Below are positions 16,197 through 24,366 of a stretch of 64,000 nucleotides of DNA, one piece after another. Numbering within the stretch: position 1 is the stretch's first letter; each line of letters opens with the position of its first letter. The notes beneath the pieces are model-generated. The model had not been told where the DNA came from, did no database searches, and worked only from the letters and a program-made list of their open reading frames with translations. A program made the translations under genes and the position numbers. Origin of the DNA: Streptomyces lydicus (GTDB taxonomy: Bacteria > Actinomycetota > Actinomycetes > Streptomycetales > Streptomycetaceae); assembly GCF_001729485.1 (NCBI RefSeq), contig NZ_CP017157.1, positions 2,294,001-2,358,000 of the forward strand, written 5' to 3'.

Positions 16197-18842
16197 ATGT
16201 CGGAATACGACGCGCGCGGAAAGGTCAACCGGGCGCTGCTGATCGGTGTCCACGACTACACGACGCTCCGCGGGCTGCCGGCCGTCGAGGACAACCCCGC
16301 CGAGCTGCGGCGCGCGCTGACCGCGACCGACCTGTTCACCGCCGACGAGGTCACCGTCTGCCGGCCCGGCGAGCCCTGGGAGCTGAGCCAGGCGCTCACC
16401 GCCGCCGCCGACGAGGCACGCGGTCTGCTGCTGGTGCACTTCTCCGGCCACGGCTGGGTCGGCAGCGACGGCGGCGACCTGCGGCTGATGGTCGGCACGT
16501 CGGTGCCGCGGCAGAGCCACACCACCGTCTCCTGGCAGGACGCGGTGCTCTCCTGCCTCGACAACACCCGGGCCGAGCGCATCGTGATCGTCCTGGAGTG
16601 CTGCTACGCGGGCAACGCCGGCGGCGCCTTCCACTCCCACCGCAAGCCGATGTCGCTGCTGATGGCCGCCCAGCCCAACCGCCGGATCTTCAGCGGGGAC
16701 GAGCCGGCCGGCGGCACCCTGTTCACCCGTGCCGTGGTGCAGATCCTCGAATGCGGCATCCCGGGCCGGCGCTTCGTCACCTTCGAGGACCTCGTACGGG
16801 AGCTGCGGGTGCGGCTCGCCGGCGAGCGGACACCGATGGGCGACGTGTGGGAGCCGCGCTCGGCGAAGCAGAACACCGTCGACGACGTCGTCCTGTCGTT
16901 CGCGACCCCCGAGGTGCGGCTGCCGATCCCGCCGCGCATCCGCCTGCGCCGCTGGTTCAACCAGCACCTCAGGCCGAGGCTGCGGCTGCTCCTCGCGCTG
17001 TGCGCGGTCCTGGTCCTGGCCGCCGCCGGGCTGACCGCGCTGCGTCTGCTGCGGCCGCTGCCGGCCTGCCCGCCGGCCCTGGAACTGCGGCTGCTCACCG
17101 CGCCGGAGGCCGAACCCACCCTGCGGCAGGCCGCGTTCGAGTACGAGATGTCCGAGCTGAACACCCGGCCGTTACCGGGCGAGGGCGACCTGCCCGCCGG
17201 CTGCCGGCGCGCCCAGATCACCGTGTACTCCGCCGCCAAGGACCAGATCGACCAGGGCTTCGCGGCCGCCGACCGCTGGCAGGGCGAGGCCAGGGGCACC
17301 GGCCAGGGGCAGCCCGGCACGAAGGGCACCGACCCGCTCAACCGGCCGGGACCGCAGCCGGACGTGTGGATCCCCGAGTCCACCGCCGTCTACGAGGAGG
17401 CCCGCCGGGGGATGGCGCCGACGGGCTCCCCGGCGGCCCTGTCCGACACCGGCCCGGTCGCCTACAGCCCGCTGGTCGTCGGCATCCCGGCCACGAAACG
17501 GCTGGACGACGTGGAGCCGGTGGGCGCCTCCTGGCAGGACCTGCTGACCGGTACCGACAGCGCCCACCGCGACCTCAAACTGCTGCGCCCCAGCCCGGTG
17601 CTGTCCGGCACCGGGCTGCTGCACACCATCGGCCTCTACCTCGCCAACGACGGTTCGCACATCGGCACGTCGGGCGCCCCCGACCCGGCGCTCGCCGAGG
17701 GCGCCGAGCAGCGGCTCTCCGCCCCGGGCAGCCAGTACGCGGACAGCACCGAACTGCTGTGCTCGCTGCGCCCGTCGAGCGCGGACCCGGGGGCGCCGGC
17801 CGGCGGGCAGCGGGACCGGTCGGCGCCGCTGGTCTCCGAGAAGTCGCTCGCCGACTTCAACCTCGGTCACGCCGTCGGCAGTTGCCCGGCGCTGGACGCG
17901 CCGCTGCCGCCCGGCGACCGCTACGCCGCGTACTACCCCAGGAACGTCCCGGCGCTCGACCACCCGCTGATCCGGGTGGCCTGGCGCGGTGCCGCGGACG
18001 CCACCGCGCGGCGGGCCGCGGTGGACCGCTTCGCCGCGTGGCTGCGCGATCCGCAGGGCGGCCAGCGCACCCTGACCGCGCAGGGCTACCGCGGCGTCCC
18101 CGGCAAGGACGGCACGGTGCCCGCGCCCGCGCCGGGCTCCCCGCTGCGCAGCAGCCGCGCCAACGCCGACCTGGACGCGCCGGTCACCCCGTTCACGGCC
18201 GGCGCCGACCAGGTCGCCCGGGTACTGGACGGCTACGACAAGGCGCAGCGGTCCAGCCGGCTGCTGATCCTGATGGACACCTCCACCTCGATGGCCGACG
18301 GCGGCAAGCTGCCGGTGGCCCTCGGTGCCGCGGGCCGGGCCCTGGAGATGGTCGGCGCCCACCACACGTACGGCCTGTGGACGTTCCCCGACCGGGCGCA
18401 CCCCGACGACCCGGGGGCGGTGCGCGAAGCCGTCCCGCTGGGCACCGCCGACCCGGCCCCCGGCAAGGCCGCGCTGGACCGCATCGCCAAGGGGGAACTC
18501 GTCGACCACGGCGCCGCGATGGAGGAGGCGCTGACCGCCGCCGTACGGGAGATGAAGAAGTCGGCGGGCAGCAACCAGGCGATCGTGCTGATCCTCGACG
18601 AGGACGACGGCGGTCCGCGGCGCGCGGCGGGCGTCGAGCAGACCCTCACCGCGCTGCTGAAGAAGAAGCCGCCGGTGCCGGTCCTGACGCTGGTGCTGGG
18701 CCGGGCCGGCTGCGACACCTTCACCCTGCAGGGGCTGGCCGGCGCGTCCCGGGGGCAGTGCGTGCCCGGCGGCCCGCAGGCGCCCGACCTGCTGGCCGGG
18801 CTGGTCGCGTCCATCGGCACCGCGGGCAAGGGGGACCGGTGA
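16197..18842 (+). CDS. caspase-like protease fused through a membrane span to a binding-protein-like region and a vWA domain
   Basis: An 881-residue protein. Residues 10-235 form a caspase/metacaspase-like (peptidase C14) domain: NRALLIGVHDY start, catalytic His in LLVHFSGHGWVGSDGGD (H85) and catalytic Cys in IVIVLECCYAGN (C136). A basic stretch (about 248-262) precedes one hydrophobic span at about 263-285, so the protease should face the cytoplasm. From about 292 to 670 an extracytoplasmic part resembles a periplasmic solute-binding protein (YSAAKDQIDQGFAAADRW, PDVWIPES, GPVAYSPLVVGIPATKR). Residues from about 685 to the C-terminus form a vWA domain with the MIDAS motif LMDTSTSMADG. It lies 4 bp after the EACC1 gene and overlaps the next gene (GTGA). 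Target and trigger are unknown. Confidence 0.82.
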   Translation: MSEYDARGKVNRALLIGVHDYTTLRGLPAVEDNPAELRRALTATDLFTADEVTVCRPGEPWELSQALTAAADEARGLLLVHFSGHGWVGSDGGDLRLMVGTSVPRQSHTTVSWQDAVLSCLDNTRAERIVIVLECCYAGNAGGAFHSHRKPMSLLMAAQPNRRIFSGDEPAGGTLFTRAVVQILECGIPGRRFVTFEDLVRELRVRLAGERTPMGDVWEPRSAKQNTVDDVVLSFATPEVRLPIPPRIRLRRWFNQHLRPRLRLLLALCAVLVLAAAGLTALRLLRPLPACPPALELRLLTAPEAEPTLRQAAFEYEMSELNTRPLPGEGDLPAGCRRAQITVYSAAKDQIDQGFAAADRWQGEARGTGQGQPGTKGTDPLNRPGPQPDVWIPESTAVYEEARRGMAPTGSPAALSDTGPVAYSPLVVGIPATKRLDDVEPVGASWQDLLTGTDSAHRDLKLLRPSPVLSGTGLLHTIGLYLANDGSHIGTSGAPDPALAEGAEQRLSAPGSQYADSTELLCSLRPSSADPGAPAGGQRDRSAPLVSEKSLADFNLGHAVGSCPALDAPLPPGDRYAAYYPRNVPALDHPLIRVAWRGAADATARRAAVDRFAAWLRDPQGGQRTLTAQGYRGVPGKDGTVPAPAPGSPLRSSRANADLDAPVTPFTAGADQVARVLDGYDKAQRSSRLLILMDTSTSMADGGKLPVALGAAGRALEMVGAHHTYGLWTFPDRAHPDDPGAVREAVPLGTADPAPGKAALDRIAKGELVDHGAAMEEALTAAVREMKKSAGSNQAIVLILDEDDGGPRRAAGVEQTLTALLKKKPPVPVLTLVLGRAGCDTFTLQGLAGASRGQCVPGGPQAPDLLAGLVASIGTAGKGDR

Positions 18843-20251
18843 GGACCGCACGCGCCCGCGGGCCGGCCGCCGCGCTGTCCCTGCTGCTGGCGGTGGCCGC
18901 CGGCGGCTGCACGGCGGGGCCGGAGCCCGGCCCCGAGAAGGGCCCGATCGTGCTGGCCACCGGCAGCGACCTGAGCAGTACGGGCGTGCGCCAGGACCTG
19001 ATCCGGGCCTTCGAGAAGCGCACCGGCCGCTCGGTGCGGATCGTCAAGCTGCCGGACACCGCCGACGGGCAGCGCAGTCAGCTGCTGGCGGCCGGCCAGT
19101 CCGGCAACAGCGATTACGACGTGCTCAACCTCGACGTGGCCTGGACCGCGGAGTTCGCCGAGGCGGGCGTCATCCGGCCCTGGGGCACGAGCCTGGACGG
19201 CGACTTCCTCGACAGCGTGGTCAAGACCGTCTCCTACGGCGGCAAGGTCTGGGGCGTCCCCTTCAACACCGACGCCGGGCTGCTCTACTACCGCAAGGAC
19301 ATCCTCGCCCGGTACGGCCACCACCAGCCGCCGTCGAACTGGGGCGAGGTGAAGAACGTCGCCCGGGAGGTGGCCGGCGCGTACAACCGGGAACTGGCCC
19401 GCGGGACGAAGGGCGGCACCGTCCCCGCCGACCGCACGATGTACGGGATGGTCGCCCAGCTGCGGCCGTACGAGGGGCTGACCGTCAACACCCTGGAGGC
19501 GGCCTGGGCCAACGGGGGCGACCCGGACGCCACCAGCTTCACCAAGGGCGAGCAGGTCGGCGCCCTCCAGCAGGGCGTCGCCGACGTCAAGGACCGGCTG
19601 GACTCGATCATGCCGCACGAGGCGACGACGATGGACGAGACGGAGAGCCGGCGCTGGTTCGCCGACGGCCGCGCGCTGTTCATGCGCAACTGGCCGGTGG
19701 AGTACGCCTCGGTCGCCGAGAAGCTCACCCCTGGCAAGCAGTTCGACGTCGCCGAGCTGCCGGCCCGGCCCACCGACGGCAAGCGGATGTCGGTGCTGGG
19801 CGGGCAGAACCTGGCGATCTCCGCGGGCAGCAAGCGCCCGGCGGGCGCCCGGGCCCTGATCGAGGCACTGACCGGGCCGGGCAGCGAACGCTGCCTGCTG
19901 GAGCGGGGGTTCGCGGCGACCCGCGACTCGGCGTACCGGGACGCGGCGAAGGCGCCGGCCTGTCCGCTGCCGCCGGAGCGCGCCGAGCGGGGGAGCACGG
20001 GACAGCGGGCGCCCTGGCCGGGCCGGCAGCCGCCCTACACCCGGACGCTGTACGCGGCGCTGCGGGCGGCCGAACCGCGCCCGCGCAGCGCCCACTACCA
20101 GACCTTCAGCAAGGTCGTGCAGATCCGGGTCTCGCAGTACCTGAGCAGCCGTGGCGGTACCGCCATCGCCGACGCGCTGGCCCGGGAGGCCGACGAGGCG
20201 CTCAGCGGGCGGGAGGAGGAACAGCCGAGGCGCCCGGAGGGAGCCGGCTGA
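18839..20251 (+). CDS. extracellular solute-binding lipoprotein of the caspase locus
   Basis: A 470-residue lipoprotein. The GTG at 18839 overlaps the caspase stop (GTGA), so translation is coupled. A basic start, a hydrophobic core and the AGGC lipobox (Cys about residue 24) are followed by a family 1 solute-binding fold: IVLATGSDLSSTGVRQDLIRAFEKRTG, NSDYDVLNLDVAWTAEFAEAG, VWGVPFNTDAGLLYYRKDIL, and RWFADGRALFMRNWPVEYAS. Sugar ABC importers have such proteins, but no permease or ATPase gene is nearby. A sensing role with the caspase protein, whose own outer part looks related, is therefore more likely than transport. The ligand is unknown. The C-terminal half carries an extra helical segment (QTFSKVVQIRVSQYLS). 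Confidence 0.8.
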   Translation: MRTARARGPAAALSLLLAVAAGGCTAGPEPGPEKGPIVLATGSDLSSTGVRQDLIRAFEKRTGRSVRIVKLPDTADGQRSQLLAAGQSGNSDYDVLNLDVAWTAEFAEAGVIRPWGTSLDGDFLDSVVKTVSYGGKVWGVPFNTDAGLLYYRKDILARYGHHQPPSNWGEVKNVAREVAGAYNRELARGTKGGTVPADRTMYGMVAQLRPYEGLTVNTLEAAWANGGDPDATSFTKGEQVGALQQGVADVKDRLDSIMPHEATTMDETESRRWFADGRALFMRNWPVEYASVAEKLTPGKQFDVAELPARPTDGKRMSVLGGQNLAISAGSKRPAGARALIEALTGPGSERCLLERGFAATRDSAYRDAAKAPACPLPPERAERGSTGQRAPWPGRQPPYTRTLYAALRAAEPRPRSAHYQTFSKVVQIRVSQYLSSRGGTAIADALAREADEALSGREEEQPRRPEGAG

Positions 20252-20314
20252 TGCCGTGCCCCTCCGGGCGCCTCGTGCGCGCGGCCGCTGCCGCCCGCTG
20301 TCGTCCCGGCCGCG

Positions 20315-20551
20315 TCAGGCGGCGACGATCAGATAGATGCCGTACGCGACGGCCGCCGCGCACAGGGCGAAGGCGGCCACCGCACCGGCCCGCGCACCGG
20401 CACCGGGCGCGGTCGCCACGGCGACCTCGCCCTCCGCGGCCGGCTTGCGGGCCGTACCGACGATGCCGACGGTGAACAGGCCCACGATCCCGACCGTCAC
20501 CACGAGGCTGACGCCGAAGACCTGACCGAAAGCTGCCCAGTCGATGCTCAT
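20315..20551 (-). CDS. small membrane protein downstream of the phosphate transporter
   Basis: A 78-residue protein with two hydrophobic spans: VFGVSLVVTVGIVGLFTVGIVG near residue 12 and AVAAFALCAAAVAYGIYLIVA at the C-terminus, joined by an Ala/Gly/Thr-rich loop. It starts 27 bp after the pit stop on the same strand, with a clear AGGAACA ribosome binding site, so it is part of the pit operon. Similar small proteins follow pit in other Streptomyces. No function is known; an accessory role to the transporter is an inference from position. Confidence 0.75.
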   Translation of the reverse strand: MSIDWAAFGQVFGVSLVVTVGIVGLFTVGIVGTARKPAAEGEVAVATAPGAGARAGAVAAFALCAAAVAYGIYLIVAA

Positions 20552-20578
20552 GGAGTGTTCCTTAGGAGGTGGGAGCCG

Positions 20579-21862
20579 CTAGCGGGTGACCGTCGCGGCC
20601 TGGGCACGCGGGGCGGGGGAGGCGGTGTCGGCGCCGGCCACGGGGGCCGGTACCTCGTCGAGGGTGTGCGGGGCGTCGCCGGCCGGGGCGGGCTGGCCCG
20701 CCGGGGGCGGGGAGACCGTGCGCAGCGCGGCGGTCACCACGCCCGCCGGCTCCGCGGCCGGACCTTCGTTGACGTTGGTGTGGTCGATGGTGTTGCGCCG
20801 GGAGGCGGCCCAGATCGCGCCGCAGATGCCGAGCGCGAGGACCGCCACGGCCGTGACGCCCCAGGTGCCCTGCTTGGCGAGGAACGCGGCGCCCGCCGCG
20901 ACCGCACCGGCGGCCGGCAGGGTCAGGCCCCAGGCGGCGACCATCCGGCCGGCGGTGGACCAGCGCACCACGGCGCCCTTGCGGCCGAGGCCCGAGCCCA
21001 TCACCGAACCCGAGCAGACCTGGGTGGTGGAGAGCGCGAAGCCGAGGTGCGAGGAGGCCAGGATGGTGGCCGCGGCGCCGGTCTGGGCGGCGAAGCCCTG
21101 CGGCGGCTGGATGTCGGTGATGCCCTTGCCCATCGTGCGGATGATCCGCCAGCCGCCCAGGTACGTGCCGAGCGCGATGGCGAGGCCGGCCGAGGCGATG
21201 ACCCACAGCGGCGGGTCGGCGTGCGGCGCGACCACTCCGCCGGTGATCAGGGCGAGGGTGATGACACCCATCGTCTTCTGGGCGTCGTTGGTGCCGTGGG
21301 CGAGGGAGACCAGGGCGGCGGAGGCGATCTGACCGGCGCGGTAGCCCTTGGCGGTGTCGGCCTCGTCGCGGTTGCGGGTCAGCCGGTAGGTGAGCCGGGT
21401 CGCGGCCATCGAGGCCAGGCCCGCGACGACCGGGGCGGCCACGGCGGGGATCAGGACCTTCATCACCACGGCGTCACCGTGCACGCCGTGCGTGCCGACG
21501 GAGACCAGCGTGGCGCCGATCAGGCCGCCGAACAGTGCGTGGGAGGAGCTGGACGGGAGACCCGCGAGCCAGGTCAGCAGGTTCCAGATGATGGCGCCGA
21601 CCAGGCCGGCGAAGATCACTTCAGGTCTGACGCCGGCGGTCTCGTCGATGATGCCCCCGGAGATGGTCTTGGCCACCTCCACGGACAGGAACGCCCCGAC
21701 GAGATTGAGGGCTGCGGACATCGCCACGGCGGTCTTGGGTCGCAAGGCGCCGGTGGAAATGGTGGTGGCCATTGCGTTGGCCGTGTCGTGGAAGCCGTTC
21801 GTAAAGTCGAACACCAAGGCCGTGACGATCACGATCCCGATGAGAAGCGTGATGTGTTCCAT
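20579..21862 (-). CDS. pitH2: low-affinity inorganic phosphate transporter, Pit family
   Basis: A 427-residue integral membrane phosphate transporter. Both Pit signatures are present: FDFTNGFHDTANAMATTIS near residue 20 and VSLAHGTNDAQKTMGVITLA near residue 190, with multiple hydrophobic spans. The C-terminal tail is Ala/Pro-rich and soluble. It moves phosphate, as a metal-phosphate complex in the family, driven by protons across the cytoplasmic membrane. The small membrane protein gene follows 27 bp later. A two-repeat PHO box about 50 bp upstream of the start implies PhoP control. The name pitH2 is by similarity of sequence and position to S. coelicolor SCO1845. Confidence 0.93.
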   Translation of the reverse strand: MEHITLLIGIVIVTALVFDFTNGFHDTANAMATTISTGALRPKTAVAMSAALNLVGAFLSVEVAKTISGGIIDETAGVRPEVIFAGLVGAIIWNLLTWLAGLPSSSSHALFGGLIGATLVSVGTHGVHGDAVVMKVLIPAVAAPVVAGLASMAATRLTYRLTRNRDEADTAKGYRAGQIASAALVSLAHGTNDAQKTMGVITLALITGGVVAPHADPPLWVIASAGLAIALGTYLGGWRIIRTMGKGITDIQPPQGFAAQTGAAATILASSHLGFALSTTQVCSGSVMGSGLGRKGAVVRWSTAGRMVAAWGLTLPAAGAVAAGAAFLAKQGTWGVTAVAVLALGICGAIWAASRRNTIDHTNVNEGPAAEPAGVVTAALRTVSPPPAGQPAPAGDAPHTLDEVPAPVAGADTASPAPRAQAATVTR

Positions 21863-21911
21863 TCACCCAGGCAATCAGTTCGAAGGTCAGTGTCGATGGG
21901 AACGTACGGAG

Positions 21912-21933
21912 GGCGGGTGAACGGAAAGTGAAC
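21912..21933 (-). promoter_or_regulatory. PHO box (two 11-bp direct repeats) upstream of pit
   Basis: On the minus strand the sequence is GTTCACTTTCC followed directly by GTTCACCCGCC: two adjacent 11-nt direct repeats that both begin with GTTCAC. This is the PhoP direct-repeat unit of Streptomyces. The box lies 50 bp upstream of the pit start codon. PhoP could activate or repress here; the sequence does not tell which. Confidence 0.85.
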
Positions 21934-22294
21934 TGGGACGGGCGTGATGATGACGCCACCGCAGTGTTCACGCGGAGGTGTATCACACGTCACTTTCGCC
22001 TCACCCGTCAGCGAACTCGATGTGCTCTGCCGACGTGCCGTTCCGGCGGCCTCGGCCCCCGGTGACCGGCCCGGTGTCCTGCCCGCCCCGACCTCGGCGG
22101 CGTGCATGACAACGCCAGCGACGATAAGGGAATTTCGCGGCACAGTGCCGTAACTACGGCCAATCTCCGCCATCCGGGCGCTATCCCGCCCGCGGCGGAT
22201 ACCGGACCGGCGGGCCTGTGGCGCACCCGTCCCCGGCCTGCTCGTACGGTGGCGCGCACTGCATCCGCACTCGCCGCACCGCGCCGGAGGACCC

Positions 22295-22963
22295 ATGAAG
22301 GAGCACCCCGACCAGCTCGCCGCCGCCTGGAGCGAACTGGTCGACACCGCCCGCAGGACCGTCGCCGACGGCCTGGTCGTCGGTACCTCGGGCAACGTCT
22401 CACGCCGCCTCAAGGACCTGGTCCTGGTCACCCCCAGCGGCGTCCCCTACGACCGGCTCGGCCCCGGCGACATCACCGCGGTCGACCTGAACGGGGCGCA
22501 GATCCTCGGCTCGCTCCGGCCGACCAGCGAACTCCCCCTGCACCTCGCCGTCTACCGCGCCACCCCGGCCACCGCCGTCGTGCACACCCACGCCCCGTAC
22601 GCCACCGCCGTCTCCACCCTCGTGGCCGAACTCCCGCCCGTGCACTACATGGCCGCGGCGCTCGGCGGCCCCGTACGCGTCGCCCCCTACGCCCTCTACG
22701 GCAGCGACGAGCTCGCCGCGCACCTGCTGGAGGCGCTCCGCGACCGCACCGGCGCCCTGCTGCAGAACCACGGCACCGTGGCCTACGGCGACAGCCTCGA
22801 CCAGGCCCTGGACCGCACCGCCCAGCTGGAGTGGATGTGCCGGGTCTGGCTCACCGCGGTCTCGGTGCCCGGTGGCACCCCCAGCCTGCTGTCGGCGGAG
22901 CAGCTGGCGGCGGCCGGCGCCCGGCTCGCGGGTTACGGCCAGCGCGGCGGCCCCGGCAGCTGA
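22295..22963 (+). CDS. class II aldolase/adducin family protein (fuculose-phosphate aldolase type)
   Basis: A 222-residue cytosolic zinc enzyme of the class II aldolase family. LVVGTSGNVSRR near residue 27 and LVTPSGVPYDRL near residue 43 form the phosphate-binding region. The VVHTHAPYATAVS motif near residue 92 carries two zinc histidines, with a third in ALLQNHGTVAYG near residue 154. The ATG at 22295 follows a GGAGGA site. The substrate is probably a sugar phosphate such as fuculose-1-phosphate or a methylthio-sugar phosphate, which sequence alone cannot settle. It is a single gene, with a 5' region of about 430 bp shared with pit. Confidence 0.85.
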   Translation: MKEHPDQLAAAWSELVDTARRTVADGLVVGTSGNVSRRLKDLVLVTPSGVPYDRLGPGDITAVDLNGAQILGSLRPTSELPLHLAVYRATPATAVVHTHAPYATAVSTLVAELPPVHYMAAALGGPVRVAPYALYGSDELAAHLLEALRDRTGALLQNHGTVAYGDSLDQALDRTAQLEWMCRVWLTAVSVPGGTPSLLSAEQLAAAGARLAGYGQRGGPGS

Positions 22964-23076
22964 CCGCCGGCCGGCGCCGTGGCGGCGGCCCCCGGCGGGC
23001 GGTGGCCCGTCCGGCCGCCGCCCGCCGGGGGCCGCGCCAAGTGGCCGCACCCGGCGTCGCTGCGCACACTGGTGAG

Positions 23077-24204
23077 ATGCGTCCGGGTACCGCGGCGGCC
23101 GTGGTGGCCGCCACCGTGATCGGTGCCGGCGCGGCCGCCGTGGCGGTCGGCCGGTACGCCGGCGACGTTGCCCTGAAACCGTCGTCCGACCGCCCCCTCC
23201 CGGGCGACCCGCGCCTGACCGTGCACTCCGTCACCGAGGAGCGCATCGCCCTCACCCGCAGCCTGGCGTCGCTGCGTCCCGGCACCTACGGCCTCACCGG
23301 CAGCGGCTGCCACGCGATCGTCGGCGAGGTCGTCCACGGCGCCCCGCACCCCGCGGACGCGGTCGTCCGCCGCCTGGAGCGGGTCACCCGCGGCACCCTC
23401 AAGCCGGGACACCGGGTGCGGCTCACCCCGCAGGTGCACCTCGGCAACCCCCGCGACGCCCTCGGCCTGGACTGCGCCGACGTCGACATCCCCGGTGAAC
23501 TCGGGCCCCTCCCGGCGTGGTTCGTCCCCGCCGTGCGCGACACCTGGGTGATCACCGCACACGGCCTGGGCACCACCCGCGCACACCCCATGGTCCTCAT
23601 GCCGTTCCTGCACCGCCACCGGCTGCCCGTCCTCGACCTGGCCTACCGCAACGACCCCGGCGCCCCGCGCACCGCCGACGGCATCCACCACCTCGGCGAG
23701 ACCGAGTGGCGCGACCTGGACGCAGCGATCCGCTACGCGATCCACCACGGCGCCCGCGACATCGTCCTCCACGGCTGGTCCGCCGGTGCCACGATGGCGC
23801 TGCGCGCCGCCACCCACTCCGCGCTGCGCGACCGCATCAGCGGCCTGATCCTGGACTCGCCGGTGCTCGACCGGCATGCCACGGTCCGCGCGCTGGCCGC
23901 CGCCCGGGGGGTCCCGCGCGCCCTGCTCCCGCTGGCCGTCCGGGCCGCCGAGGGCACCACCGGGATGCCCGTCGACCGGCCCGCGGACGCCGCCGACCCC
24001 ACCGCCCTGAACGTCCCCACCCTGCTCTTCCACGGCCCCGACGACCTGATCGCCCCCTGGACGGCCTCCCGCTCCTTCGCGGCCCGCCGCCCGGAGCTGA
24101 TCACGCTGCACGCCGTGCCGCACGCCCCGCACGCCGCCATGTGGAACGCCGACCCCTCCGGCTACGAAGAGGCGCTGCGCCGCTTCCTGACCCCGCTCAT
24201 GTAG
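23077..24204 (+). CDS. alpha/beta hydrolase with N-terminal membrane anchor
   Basis: A 375-residue protein. Residues 5-28 are a hydrophobic signal or anchor segment, so it is probably exported or membrane tethered. The hydrolase core has TWVITAHGLGTTRAHPMVL (oxyanion region) near residue 151, LDLAYRNDPGAPR, and the nucleophile motif VLHGWSAGATMALRAA (GWSAG) near residue 232. An acid residue is seen in LLFHGPDDLIAPW near residue 319 and the final His in HAVPHAPHAAMWN. This order is typical of a serine-type alpha/beta hydrolase. Substrate unknown. The start ATG at 23077 follows GGTGAG. It starts 113 bp after the aldolase stop. Confidence 0.85.
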   Translation: MRPGTAAAVVAATVIGAGAAAVAVGRYAGDVALKPSSDRPLPGDPRLTVHSVTEERIALTRSLASLRPGTYGLTGSGCHAIVGEVVHGAPHPADAVVRRLERVTRGTLKPGHRVRLTPQVHLGNPRDALGLDCADVDIPGELGPLPAWFVPAVRDTWVITAHGLGTTRAHPMVLMPFLHRHRLPVLDLAYRNDPGAPRTADGIHHLGETEWRDLDAAIRYAIHHGARDIVLHGWSAGATMALRAATHSALRDRISGLILDSPVLDRHATVRALAAARGVPRALLPLAVRAAEGTTGMPVDRPADAADPTALNVPTLLFHGPDDLIAPWTASRSFAARRPELITLHAVPHAPHAAMWNADPSGYEEALRRFLTPLM

Positions 24205-24366
24205 CACCACCGCCCCCGTCCGGGGCCCCGCCGCCCCGATGACGGCCGGGCATCCGGGGGGACAACTCCGGATATCGGGGGCCGGTCGGCGCGGTGCCGC
24301 GGCCCTGCCGGATCGCGAGCCGGGTTCCGATTGGGCTTTCGGGCCGTCAGCGGCAACACTGCTCCT

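Noticed and set aside
18839..20251. A sugar ABC importer operon
   Set aside because: No permease or ATPase gene adjoins the binding protein; it is coupled to the caspase gene instead.
22102..23076. An open frame that would extend the alpha/beta hydrolase gene upstream through the aldolase gene
   Set aside because: It overlaps the true aldolase gene in another frame, and the hydrolase has a good ATG with ribosome site and signal segment at 23077.
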